Positions 17,649 to 25,756 of a stretch of DNA of 64,000 nt are shown here, piece by piece. The DNA lies in the NCBI RefSeq assembly GCF_900217795.1, contig NZ_OBMQ01000007.1, positions 32,088 through 96,087 on the forward strand, read 5' to 3'. The first letter of the stretch is position 1, and the number at the start of each line of letters is the position of its first letter. The position numbers and the translations under genes are program-made. Under the pieces are notes generated by a model. It was not told the DNA's origin. It ran no database searches and saw nothing but the letters and a program-made list of their open reading frames with translations. Source of the stretch: Ureibacillus xyleni (GTDB taxonomy: Bacteria; Bacillota; Bacilli; Bacillales_A; Planococcaceae).

Positions 17649-17952
17649 CGACTCTCACCTCACAATATAATTCAATATTCTCGCCTTTCTCGTAAGTACG
17701 ATAGATTAAATAAGTTTTATTGTTGTAGATGAGTTCTTTTTCATTGTCATAATCACTAACACGGATTACAAACTGATATTCAGGTTTAATTCCTGTTTGA
17801 CCTGCGTTAAAAAATTCTGATTGGGCAATACTTTTTTTATTTGCAAATACTTCTCGATTAGATTTCACTTCAATTTCCTGCAATAAATCATCTTTTGTAA
17901 TGGTCACATTAACTAGCGAAATCACATCTTTAAACATCGTCACTGTAATCAC
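17638..17952 (-). CDS. Head closure / head-tail adaptor protein (SPP1 gp16-like)
   Basis: 104 residues, beta-rich, with VKSNREVFANKKSIAQSEFFNAGQ and YQFVIRVSDYDNEKELIYNNK, typical of phage head-tail adaptors of the SPP1 gp16 family that close the portal channel. Gene order supports it. Confidence 0.82.
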   Translation of the reverse strand: MITVTMFKDVISLVNVTITKDDLLQEIEVKSNREVFANKKSIAQSEFFNAGQTGIKPEYQFVIRVSDYDNEKELIYNNKTYLIYRTYEKGENIELYCEVRVGGN

Positions 17953-18199
17953 CTGCTAATGATAAGTGATTTTTTAACGAATCATAGGAACGTCCATATT
18001 TCTCACTATCCGCATTCTCTAAGCCAAAATGGGATTTACAATATGTAATGACTGCACGTAAAATTAGCGGATCATCATTAGTAAAATTAATGACACCACT
18101 TAAAAATAAATCTGCTAATGCACCATCAATTAAATCTTGTATCTCATCATCAAATGCATTATTACTAATCCGTAATGCTTTCTTGACTTTTTGTAGCAT
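17930..18199 (-). CDS. Head-tail connector protein (gp6/gp15-like)
   Basis: About 89 residues, helical: MLQKVKKALRISNNAFDDEI followed by LIDGALADLFLSGV. This matches the small connector that binds under the portal in HK97/SPP1-type phages. An alternative GTG start at 18208 adds three residues; the ATG at 18199 follows GAGTGA. Overlaps its neighbours on both sides. Confidence 0.78.
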   Translation of the reverse strand: MLQKVKKALRISNNAFDDEIQDLIDGALADLFLSGVINFTNDDPLILRAVITYCKSHFGLENADSEKYGRSYDSLKNHLSLAGDYSDDV

Positions 18200-18395
18200 T
18201 ATTATCACTCGCTTTCTTTTTACGTGTAGCTTTCTTTGGTTTTGTTAATGTCTCCACTTCCTCATTTACTTGAATAATTCCAAGTTGTTGCAGTAATATT
18301 ACTCGTTCATAATCATCACAAATATAAAAAGAATCAGGCATGTAATACACGCCCGACTCCTTATCACAAAAATATTTAATTACTTTATGTTTCAT
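18165..18395 (-). CDS. Small phage protein between capsid and connector
   Basis: 76 residues. The N-terminal part (HKVIKYFCDKESGVYYMPDS) is compact; the C-terminus is a Lys/Ser-rich tail (KPKKATRKKKASDNN) that may contact nucleic acid. The ATG at 18395 follows AGGTGA. Overlaps the connector gene. Small proteins with charged tails are common here, but no defined function is known. Confidence 0.6.
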   Translation of the reverse strand: MKHKVIKYFCDKESGVYYMPDSFYICDDYERVILLQQLGIIQVNEEVETLTKPKKATRKKKASDNNATKSQESITD

Positions 18396-18408
18396 AGGTA
18401 TCACCTAA

Positions 18409-19602
18409 TTAAACTTGTGGAGCTAAGATTGAGAATGCTTTCTCATGCGTTACATTACCGTCAACAATTGTGTATGCTGAGAATCCTGTTTTACGTGCTT
18501 TTAAATCACGCTCAGATTCAACGCCAATTGATTGATTAGTATTTACTGCATAACCTTTTGCATTACCAATGATAATTGTACCGTCTGGAATAGCCGAATC
18601 CACTTTAACAGGGAATCCTAACGCACGACCTACTCCACCTGTCACTACGTCACTAATGAATAACGGTCTTCCATTCCCATCTACAACATTACCCAAAACA
18701 TTCCACACAGTTGAGTTAGATGCATAAATCGCTGTACCTGTAATATGTTTAGCACCAATTTTAGATACCGCATTTGTTAAGTCACTATAAACTAATCCTG
18801 CCGTCGCATCGTAAGTAGATTGTTGAGAAGTCACACCTGCTAATGCTGTTAATACTCCTGTCATCTCTTTTACTCCATTACCGCTAATGGATTGTCTTCC
18901 AAGTTCTGTACCCACACGCTCAACAATTTCACCTTTTAAGTACTCAAGAAATGCAGGAATTGACATAGCATCTAATTTAAATGATACCTCAATGTACTTA
19001 GATACTTCTTTCGCACCTAATTGAACTTCAATAAATGTGTTTACTTCTGTTTCAGTCGCTTCTGATTCTAAATAGCTTTTTGCATCACCTGATACAATTG
19101 CTGAATGTTTCGGTAAAGATAGGAAGCCTTTTACTTGTAATTTTTTCGCATCAGCATAGAAAGGTGATTGTGCTTCAATTTCTGTAATGATTTCATTTAA
19201 AGTTGTTGTTGGAATTACTACACCTGTATTTGCAGTTGTATGATTATTCATCTCTACAAATACTGCATTTTCTTGAGTTGTTAGTTCTTGCCCCATGAAT
19301 GTTTTCGCAAATGCATTAACATATAAAGTTTCATTGCTCATTTCTTGTACGTTTTCTAATTTTGTCATAACTGTTAGGTCTCCTTTGTTTTCAATCGATT
19401 TATTTTCTAATTCAAATGTTTGAGTTTGTTCTTTTAAAGCATTTAAGTTAGCCATTTCTAATTTAACTGCTTCAAATTGCGCATCTAATGATTCAATTTT
19501 TTTCATTTTCGCTTGAGCATCTTCTAATAATCCTGCATTGATTAATTCCTCTGATTCCTGTACTAATGCGTTACGTTGTTCTGTATAATTTTCAAATGTC
19601 AT
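18409..19602 (-). CDS. Major capsid protein, HK97 fold
   Basis: 397 residues. The first 100 form a helical delta/scaffold domain (QRNALVQESEELINAGLLED), removed by the protease encoded just upstream. The remainder carries HK97-fold landmarks: TGVVIPTTTLNEIITEIE (N-arm), an E-loop region around YLESEATETEVNTFIEV, and TSQQSTYDATAGLVYSDLTN. Two bases separate it from the protease gene. Confidence 0.95.
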   Translation of the reverse strand: MTFENYTEQRNALVQESEELINAGLLEDAQAKMKKIESLDAQFEAVKLEMANLNALKEQTQTFELENKSIENKGDLTVMTKLENVQEMSNETLYVNAFAKTFMGQELTTQENAVFVEMNNHTTANTGVVIPTTTLNEIITEIEAQSPFYADAKKLQVKGFLSLPKHSAIVSGDAKSYLESEATETEVNTFIEVQLGAKEVSKYIEVSFKLDAMSIPAFLEYLKGEIVERVGTELGRQSISGNGVKEMTGVLTALAGVTSQQSTYDATAGLVYSDLTNAVSKIGAKHITGTAIYASNSTVWNVLGNVVDGNGRPLFISDVVTGGVGRALGFPVKVDSAIPDGTIIIGNAKGYAVNTNQSIGVESERDLKARKTGFSAYTIVDGNVTHEKAFSILAPQV

Positions 19603-19604
19603 GA

Positions 19605-20303
19605 TTATTTAATCTCCTTTAATTTTAATAGTTGTAGTTGTGCCTGTAATTTTGGCAATAAAAAATCCACTTCATTTGATTGAAGTGAATCTACTTTATT
19701 TTTATTAAATTGTTCAATTAACTTTTCAGGTAACATTGCTACTTGATATGTACTGGCTACTAACTGTAGATTGGATTGTTGTTTATCACTAAACATAATT
19801 TCATCAATAAAACCTAATTCCAATGCCTTTTGTGGACTCAACCAAGTTTCGTTATTCATCATTTTTAATATCTCATCATGTGATAAACCTGTTTTAATAG
19901 TGTAGGCATTCGCAATTGTTTCATTCGCATTCTTTAATACTTCTGCTGTATGTTCCATTGTTCGATAATCACCTTGATTTTGAACACTAACATTATGTAT
20001 CATCATTTGGGCAGTTGGTGACATTAATACTTTATCTCCAGCCATTGCAATAATTGAAGCTGAAGAACCTGCAAATGATGGAATTTTAGTTATCACTTCT
20101 CCATTATGTTCTTTAAGTGCTGTGTAAATTTCACTGCCCGAAAAGACGTTTCCACCACCTGAATTAATGACTATCTCTACATCTTCTCCACTATTTAATT
20201 GACCAATGACATCATTTGGACAAGTAGATTCTACCTCATAAAAGTCATATGCTTGTTTATGGTCATTACTAATAATTACACCTTTAATATCAATCTTTTT
20301 CAT
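19605..20303 (-). CDS. ClpP-like prohead protease
   Basis: 232 residues of the ClpP/crotonase-fold phage protease family. The nucleophile lies in FAGSSASIIAMAGDKV and the His in SPTAQMMIHNVS; INSGGGNVFSGSEIY forms the oxyanion region. It matures the capsid by cutting the delta domain. It lies between portal and capsid, the standard place. Confidence 0.95.
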   Translation of the reverse strand: MKKIDIKGVIISNDHKQAYDFYEVESTCPNDVIGQLNSGEDVEIVINSGGGNVFSGSEIYTALKEHNGEVITKIPSFAGSSASIIAMAGDKVLMSPTAQMMIHNVSVQNQGDYRTMEHTAEVLKNANETIANAYTIKTGLSHDEILKMMNNETWLSPQKALELGFIDEIMFSDKQQSNLQLVASTYQVAMLPEKLIEQFNKNKVDSLQSNEVDFLLPKLQAQLQLLKLKEIK

Positions 20304-20317
20304 TTATTCACCTCCAA

Positions 20318-21496
20318 TCAAGTAGCTTCTTTTGTTTGTTCAGATTGTTTTGCAGTATCTAAACGTAATAAATATTCATCACCATGCTCAACTGGATGCA
20401 TATTTAAAATCAATCTAACCTCATTCGGATTCATAACTCCACGGTCTAACATTTGAACAAGTTGTAATTTTGTGGACATACTCGCAAATGATAGGTTTGA
20501 ACCTTCAAATACTACCTTGTTACCAAATGAACGTTCTTTACGTGTAAATAATTTGCGTGTAAATTCATTTGAAAGTTGAATAATAATTGGTTCTACACTT
20601 GATTCATAGAAAGAAATCCATTCATTTTCACTATATGATGATTGGATAATCTTTTCGTTCACATTAAAGAATGAGTAAATACGATTTGTTGTCTCTTTCA
20701 TCTGATCCGCATTTGGCATAAATGATTTCGGTTCAACTCGCTGTGCATCAACCTTGTTATCTACTGAAGCTGCACCTGCTAAATCGCTATCCATATTTAA
20801 GAATGAATCAACAAATTCCTTTGTACTTTTCTTCAAGTCTTCAGGTTTTAAGTTGGCATTGTATTTAAGTAGCCATTGGACAACATTACTATTTTTAATA
20901 GCCTTGATGATTCCATTATCAATCGTATGTACAACTTCCATCATCGTCTTGAGTGCTTCAAAATTACTATCCCCGAATATTTCATTCTCATTGAAATCTT
21001 GTCTCAAATGGATAATATCTTTATAAGCAAAGACAACACGTTTACCATTTTTCAAAGTAAACCTTAAAAATAATTCACCTATTCCATTTCGTAACGCCTC
21101 TACATTACTAGCAGTAATCGGATATAAACCAATTGGATAACCGTATTCATCACGATTAATGTAAATAAATGCATTATTATTTAACTCTAAATGGCTTACT
21201 GCTTTTTCTAATAATTGTTGCATTGACATTAATTCATTCGGTTCTTCTAATAAAAATTTCATGTACGGTTCAGGATTTACTTTTAGTCCTGTCTTATCTT
21301 CTCGGATATGTTTTGCCATTGTTTTAGATACCGCTTTTGCTTTAACACGAATAATGGATCGGATTAAATCACTTTGATAGATGTTTCCATTCCACATAAA
21401 AAAGCCATTATTGTCGTCTGTTATCATTTGATACTTTGAGACAGTAACCGCTTTTTGTTCTTCTTTATTTGATTTCCATAAATCGCTGAGTTTCAA
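20318..21496 (-). CDS. Portal protein (HK97 family)
   Basis: 392 residues. Typical features: NAFIYINRDEYGYPIGLYPI, IHLRQDFNENEIFGDSNFEA and YSENEWISFYESSVEPIIIQ. It forms the dodecameric ring through which DNA enters. Located between terminase and protease. Confidence 0.95.
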   Translation of the reverse strand: MKLSDLWKSNKEEQKAVTVSKYQMITDDNNGFFMWNGNIYQSDLIRSIIRVKAKAVSKTMAKHIREDKTGLKVNPEPYMKFLLEEPNELMSMQQLLEKAVSHLELNNNAFIYINRDEYGYPIGLYPITASNVEALRNGIGELFLRFTLKNGKRVVFAYKDIIHLRQDFNENEIFGDSNFEALKTMMEVVHTIDNGIIKAIKNSNVVQWLLKYNANLKPEDLKKSTKEFVDSFLNMDSDLAGAASVDNKVDAQRVEPKSFMPNADQMKETTNRIYSFFNVNEKIIQSSYSENEWISFYESSVEPIIIQLSNEFTRKLFTRKERSFGNKVVFEGSNLSFASMSTKLQLVQMLDRGVMNPNEVRLILNMHPVEHGDEYLLRLDTAKQSEQTKEAT

Positions 21497-21511
21497 TTTC
21501 TCACCCCTTTC

Positions 21512-23170
21512 TTATCCAATCATGTTGAGGTAATCATTTTTCTTATCCATTAGAATTGTATAAGCACATAAATGACTAATTGTACCGTCTATTCGTTTAC
21601 GTGGATCACGTCCTTTTACTGGTGCAATATTTCCATTAGTATCAACTTTGATTTCAGTATTTACAAGACACATCTTTGTTAAATTATTATTGTTATAATT
21701 AATCAAATTCGCTCTTAAATCTGCTTCAAAATTTTTCATTGGATCACTTAATGTGATAGCACCTTGTCGCACAGGTATCATTGCATCTCTACCTAGTTCA
21801 CTTTTGAAATTATCTAGTGTCGAATCATCAACATGCCATCTGTCATATCCACACCATAAAATATAAATTCCATATTGCTCACGAATTTCAACTACCCAAT
21901 CTAACACATCACGCATATCTATTTTATAATCGCCCGATGTTCTTAATAGTCCTTTGGTATGGAATGTTGAATAAGGCACTCCATCCTCTTTAGACCTTTC
22001 GAGTAACGTCATTGAAGGAAGCCAATACATTGAATGACTATAAATTGTATCATCATTTGGTTTCATTAATAATAAAGTTGCGGCTGTTAAATCTGTCGTT
22101 TCAGACCTATCGAATCCTAATATGCCATATTTAAAACCCATCTCTTTAATATTAAATGTCGCTTCATTATTAAGTGTTTCCCATGATAACCATGCTGTAC
22201 TTGCAGATTGTTTAACATTAAAATCCTTCACTAATACAGTAGGTTTAAAGGATGCATCTACTTTCGCCTTTTCAACATATCCACGTAGTTCATCACGCTT
22301 CTTAATTACATCTAAAGCGGGATTTGCTTTAATCCAACAATCCTCAATTTCCCATTCATTGACATCATCTAATTCATAGATAAATGCAAGGAAATGTTCA
22401 TCATTAATCTTTCCATCTAATACATCACACGCATAATCGTATTGAGAATCAAAGATATTATCTCGTACAAATCCATTGGTACTAATTGTTGTAATCAATG
22501 GTTGTTCTCGTGCTGATGTAGATTGCTTCATTAAATCGTAAATGTCACGATTTTTAATTGCTGCCAGTTCATCCACGCAAACGTAGTGACTATGAAGACC
22601 ATCAAGGCTTTGAGTGGCACTTGCTAATGGTTGTAATTTACTAAATGTATTTGCAAAATATAAATCCGTCTTACGTTTCTTTAAATGACTACTTAACAAT
22701 GGACTTTGCGAAACCATCTTTAACGCTTCTTCAAATCCCTTATAGGCTTGTTGAAGTTTAGTGGCTATAAAATAACACTCTGCTGAACCTTCACCATCTC
22801 CAATTAACATGAACAGACTTAATGCACTATTCTCAGTTGTTTTTCCGTTCTTTCTTCCACGCAAATCAAACACTTCGGTATACTTTCTGAATTTCGTTTC
22901 TTGATGTACAAATCCGAATGTTGCTTGTAATTTTGCCTTTTGAAATAACATCAATTGCATAGGCATCCCCATACTACTTCCTTGAGCAGTACAACAAAAT
23001 GTTTCAATAAATTCAATCGGTTTGTTAGCTAACTCTAAATCAAATATGTATGGTTCCTTTGGATTATTAATATCATCTACTAATTTTTTATATTGCTGTT
23101 TAATCCTCTTACAAGCATTGATTTCTCCTGATTCAATCTTTTCATAGTATTCTAGTATGTAATTAGTCAT
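21512..23170 (-). CDS. terL: Terminase large subunit
   Basis: 552 residues. The ATPase part has a Walker A-like DLRGRKNGKTTENSAL (about residue 105) and a Walker B-like HYVCVDELAAIK (about 190). The nuclease half carries YGILGFDRSETTDLTAATLL, the acidic RNase H-like start. It packages DNA into the prohead. Follows the small subunit gene by five bases. Confidence 0.95.
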   Translation of the reverse strand: MTNYILEYYEKIESGEINACKRIKQQYKKLVDDINNPKEPYIFDLELANKPIEFIETFCCTAQGSSMGMPMQLMLFQKAKLQATFGFVHQETKFRKYTEVFDLRGRKNGKTTENSALSLFMLIGDGEGSAECYFIATKLQQAYKGFEEALKMVSQSPLLSSHLKKRKTDLYFANTFSKLQPLASATQSLDGLHSHYVCVDELAAIKNRDIYDLMKQSTSAREQPLITTISTNGFVRDNIFDSQYDYACDVLDGKINDEHFLAFIYELDDVNEWEIEDCWIKANPALDVIKKRDELRGYVEKAKVDASFKPTVLVKDFNVKQSASTAWLSWETLNNEATFNIKEMGFKYGILGFDRSETTDLTAATLLLMKPNDDTIYSHSMYWLPSMTLLERSKEDGVPYSTFHTKGLLRTSGDYKIDMRDVLDWVVEIREQYGIYILWCGYDRWHVDDSTLDNFKSELGRDAMIPVRQGAITLSDPMKNFEADLRANLINYNNNNLTKMCLVNTEIKVDTNGNIAPVKGRDPRKRIDGTISHLCAYTILMDKKNDYLNMIG

Positions 23171-23175
23171 CTACA

Positions 23176-23553
23176 TCACTTGTGCTTTTCCAAAAACACT
23201 TGTAATGGATCAGGAGTATCATTGCTTTTATTATTAGTAGGTTCTTCCTTTGGGTATAATTCTGACAACTGTTTGTACAATGTGGAATATCGTTGGATTG
23301 TAGTGTTATACGTTTTGACAGCAGGATGTTCCCTTAAAATGGAATATGAACCTTGTGGCATTTCGTCTATTACACCTGTTTCATTAATTTCTTGTTTCAA
23401 TTCATCTAATGTAACTGCCATAAAAGCCAATTCAATTATCAATTTATCTGCAATAGGTTGTTTATTTTTTGGTAAATTATTGTAGGTTCGTTTAAGTTTT
23501 GATAGCTCTTTTTTAATCAGTTTTTCTTTCTCTTCCTTTGTGTAAATCGCCAT
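23176..23553 (-). CDS. terS: Terminase small subunit (P27-like)
   Basis: 125 residues, helical: EEKEKLIKKELSKLKRTYNN and FMAVTLDELKQEINETGVID...SILREHPAVKTYN, matching the P27 family of cos-type terminase small subunits that recognise the packaging site. The SILREHPAV stretch is highly characteristic. Confidence 0.88.
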   Translation of the reverse strand: MAIYTKEEKEKLIKKELSKLKRTYNNLPKNKQPIADKLIIELAFMAVTLDELKQEINETGVIDEMPQGSYSILREHPAVKTYNTTIQRYSTLYKQLSELYPKEEPTNNKSNDTPDPLQVFLEKHK

Positions 23554-23681
23554 TCATTCCACTTCCTTTCATTTAATATTGGTTAAATAGTGGGGCTTAC
23601 ATTGAAAAAATCAGATGGAGGAAATTTAAGGTATCCCCACCGGTACTTATATCCTTTTAATTCAATTATTCAAAAGGGGGA
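23554..23681. other. Gap between HNH and terS genes, candidate cos region
   Basis: No gene. In an AT-rich context there is a G+C-rich block around 23633-23645 (CCCCACCGGTAC). In P27-type phages with an HNH gene next to terS, the cos site usually lies here. I see no decisive cut-site sequence, so this is positional inference. Confidence 0.35.
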
Positions 23682-23999
23682 CTATTCACCTAGATAAATC
23701 AAGTTTCCATCCTCATCAAACATACATCCTTCAGGAACTCCATCATTCTTTTTAAAATGTTCTTGGTTGTGACACTTAACACAGACAACCTCAAGATTAT
23801 TCCAATCTAAAGTAACATCTGGATTATTAATATTATCAATGTCAATCCATACTTTGTGATGAACTATTAATCCTGCTTCCCCACACCTCTCACACAACCC
23901 ATGTTGAGACTTGAAATAAGCATCCCTCGTCTTCTTCCATGCTTTACTCTTATAAAACTTTTTCGCTAACGCTGTATGCTCTAATGTCAAATGGATCAC
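23682..23999 (-). CDS. HNH endonuclease, packaging-associated
   Basis: 105 residues with a full HNH motif: CERCGEAGLIVHHKV, NLEVVCVKCHNQEH; two CxxC pairs bind a structural zinc. HNH proteins beside terminase genes are needed for cos cleavage in HK97-like phages. The name fits position and motif. Confidence 0.92.
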   Translation of the reverse strand: MIHLTLEHTALAKKFYKSKAWKKTRDAYFKSQHGLCERCGEAGLIVHHKVWIDIDNINNPDVTLDWNNLEVVCVKCHNQEHFKKNDGVPEGCMFDEDGNLIYLGE

Positions 24000-24016
24000 C
24001 TACTTTTAAACATAAT

Positions 24017-24048
24017 AAAAAGCCACATTCCAACAAGGAATATAGCTT
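24017..24048 (-). terminator. Terminator before the packaging operon
   Basis: On the minus strand AAGCTATATTCC pairs with GGAATGTGGCTT (wobbles allowed), then TTTTTATTATG. Separates the small-gene region from the HNH-terminase operon. Confidence 0.75.
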
Positions 24049-24053
24049 TAATT

Positions 24054-24311
24054 TTACTCAACAATATAAGTAATACTTTTTGAACTCGGTAATATATAAG
24101 CATCATTATGCCTATCGAAACGGTGAGCATATGCTTCAATTTTATTTAATACTCTTACTTTTTTTAATCCGTTACTTTCACTAAATTGTTGAACGCTATT
24201 GGATATGACTAATACATTATTAGTTTCATTTAATAATATTCTTAGTTGTCTTACAGTGTATTCTTCGCCAACCGTTAATTCTGTTATTACTTCATCTTGA
24301 TAATACATCAT
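24054..24311 (-). CDS. Prophage protein of unknown function
   Basis: 85 residues from the first of two adjacent ATGs (24311), ten bases after AGGAGGT. Compact alpha-beta pattern (GEEYTVRQLRILLNETNNVL, ISNSVQQFSESNGLKKVRVL). No family recognised. Its place before the packaging operon suggests an early-late transition or accessory role, but nothing shows it. Confidence 0.55.
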   Translation of the reverse strand: MMYYQDEVITELTVGEEYTVRQLRILLNETNNVLVISNSVQQFSESNGLKKVRVLNKIEAYAHRFDRHNDAYILPSSKSITYIVE

Positions 24312-24376
24312 ATGTACAAACACCTCCTCCCACACTACTAATTATAGTATGAAAAGGAATTATCTACCGTATTATT

Positions 24377-24541
24377 TTAATCTAATAATTGTTTAATCTC
24401 CGCTAACAATTGCTCACTCGACTTATCTTTATGTTTATCAACATCAATACCTTGCTTAATTAAATTCTCTTCAATTTTAGCCAACAATCGTTCTTGTTCC
24501 TTAATTAATTCGTCAATCTTATTTAATCTTTTCTGTTCCAT
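24377..24541 (-). CDS. Small coiled-coil prophage protein, 54 aa
   Basis: Starts MEQKRLNKIDELIKEQERLL and continues with Lys/Glu/Leu heptads, so it is probably one long helix or coiled coil. The ATG follows TTGGAGGG at ideal spacing. No known family. The leader (ATATTGGAGG, then TTAATTATG) resembles those of other early genes of this prophage. Confidence 0.65.
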   Translation of the reverse strand: MEQKRLNKIDELIKEQERLLAKIEENLIKQGIDVDKHKDKSSEQLLAEIKQLLD

Positions 24542-24570
24542 AATTAATCCCTCCAATATTAATCAATATA

Positions 24571-24600
24571 AAAAGAGGACAGCCGATTCTAGCCATCCTC
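24571..24600 (-). terminator. Terminator after the HNH homing endonuclease gene
   Basis: On the minus strand GAGGATGGC pairs with GCTGTCCTC, then TTTTTATATT. Confidence 0.8.
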
Positions 24601-24650
24601 GATATATCCAATATGTAACATTTATAAATAAGTATTAAATATGATATGTA

Positions 24651-25190
24651 TTAATTAGCATCTCGATATTTTAAAATAATCTTTTGTATAGTGCTAAAGT
24701 GCGCATTAAATTTTTTTGACATCTCAAGATACCAATCACACACTTCACCAAACTTTAAATCTGCCTGAACGTATTCAGTTAGCAATTGTTCAATTTCTTC
24801 TTTTGATAGATAATTTCTATCTTTCCCCATTTTTCTACGTCTTAAATTTTCGGCTCGTGAGACCAATTCGAGATTTGTAAAACGATTGTCAGATTGATCG
24901 TTATTTAGATGGTCTATTTCTAATCCTAATTTACCTTTATAATCGAATCCTTCGAGAGCAGCTAACATGATTAAATGATGTACCGACTCACTTTTAAATT
25001 CCCCATCATCATTTTTTACTGTTACATGCACATACCCGAATTTATTGGGATTGGCGACCTTCCAATCTTGTTTCTCCTTATCCCAAATACGTCCATTGCG
25101 TAAATCGGCAAGATATTTTGAGTAACCTTTGATTTCCTTTAGAGTGTCTAAATCTAATCCACTAATCAATTTTTTGTAAATACTGTTCAT
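24651..25190 (-). CDS. HNH homing endonuclease (HNH_3 / NUMOD4 type)
   Basis: 179 residues. An N-terminal NUMOD4-like part (LKEIKGYSKYLADLRNGRIW) precedes the HNH core: SVHHLIMLAAL, LEIDHLNNDQSDNRFTNLEL and RAENLRRR. Such free-standing enzymes spread as mobile genes in phages. Its upstream sequence is nearly identical to that of the RNA polymerase gene, so it may have inserted into or copied an early expression signal. Confidence 0.88.
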   Translation of the reverse strand: MNSIYKKLISGLDLDTLKEIKGYSKYLADLRNGRIWDKEKQDWKVANPNKFGYVHVTVKNDDGEFKSESVHHLIMLAALEGFDYKGKLGLEIDHLNNDQSDNRFTNLELVSRAENLRRRKMGKDRNYLSKEEIEQLLTEYVQADLKFGEVCDWYLEMSKKFNAHFSTIQKIILKYRDAN

Positions 25191-25223
25191 AATTTAACTC
25201 CTCCAATTTTTAATTTTTTCCTT

Positions 25224-25412
25224 TTATTTACTTGCTATGTAATCAATAATTTTCGTCAACATCTCTTCACTTATTTCAATCTCTGGCTTGTTAAACCACT
25301 GGCTAATCCACGCGGAGCTACAATTGCAAACCGATACAGAAGCTAAATCTTTTTGCTTAATGCGTTTTTTTCTCATCTCCCCTAACAATTGAATTCTTTC
25401 TTCGAAATTCAT
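25224..25412 (-). CDS. Small helix-turn-helix protein
   Basis: 62 residues. The stretch KQKDLASVSVCNCSSAWISQWFNK has the spacing of a Cro/XRE-type HTH, with FNKPEIEISEEMLTKIIDYI as the last helix. Could act as a transcription switch for late genes. The ATG at 25412 follows AGGTG. Confidence 0.65.
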   Translation of the reverse strand: MNFEERIQLLGEMRKKRIKQKDLASVSVCNCSSAWISQWFNKPEIEISEEMLTKIIDYIASK

Positions 25413-25756
25413 CTCATTTTCACCTCTTTTTCTTTCAATTTCGTTATTGCTATATGATTATTAATTTGGTATAATTTAAAATGGGATATTATAAATAATT
25501 TAAGTAAAAAATAATAAAAAATATAAAGTTAATCCTCCATGTTCCTTTAAAAGAGAAATGTCCTGCTACATTGTCGGCAACATAACAGGACTAAAGGAAA
25601 TAAAAACTATACTATTGGAGGATGGGAATAATGGTAGATTGCTGTCCAATCACCTTCTATTCCCTATAGACTATTCTTATAAAACCTACTAAAACCATTG
25701 ATTTTAAATGTTTTTAAATGGCTTTTTTCTATAATAAATTCCCTTGTACCGTAACA
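25413..25756. other. Non-coding gap with nested hairpin (25542-25599)
   Basis: No convincing gene. TTCCTTTA (25542-25549) pairs with TAAAGGAA (25592-25599), enclosing GTCCTG (25560-25565) / CAGGAC (25586-25591) and TTG/CAA around a small loop. On the plus strand GGAGG and a 12-codon frame starting MVDCC follow, too short to call a gene. Probably a structured RNA element or regulatory site between the polymerase gene and the HTH gene. Confidence 0.5.
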
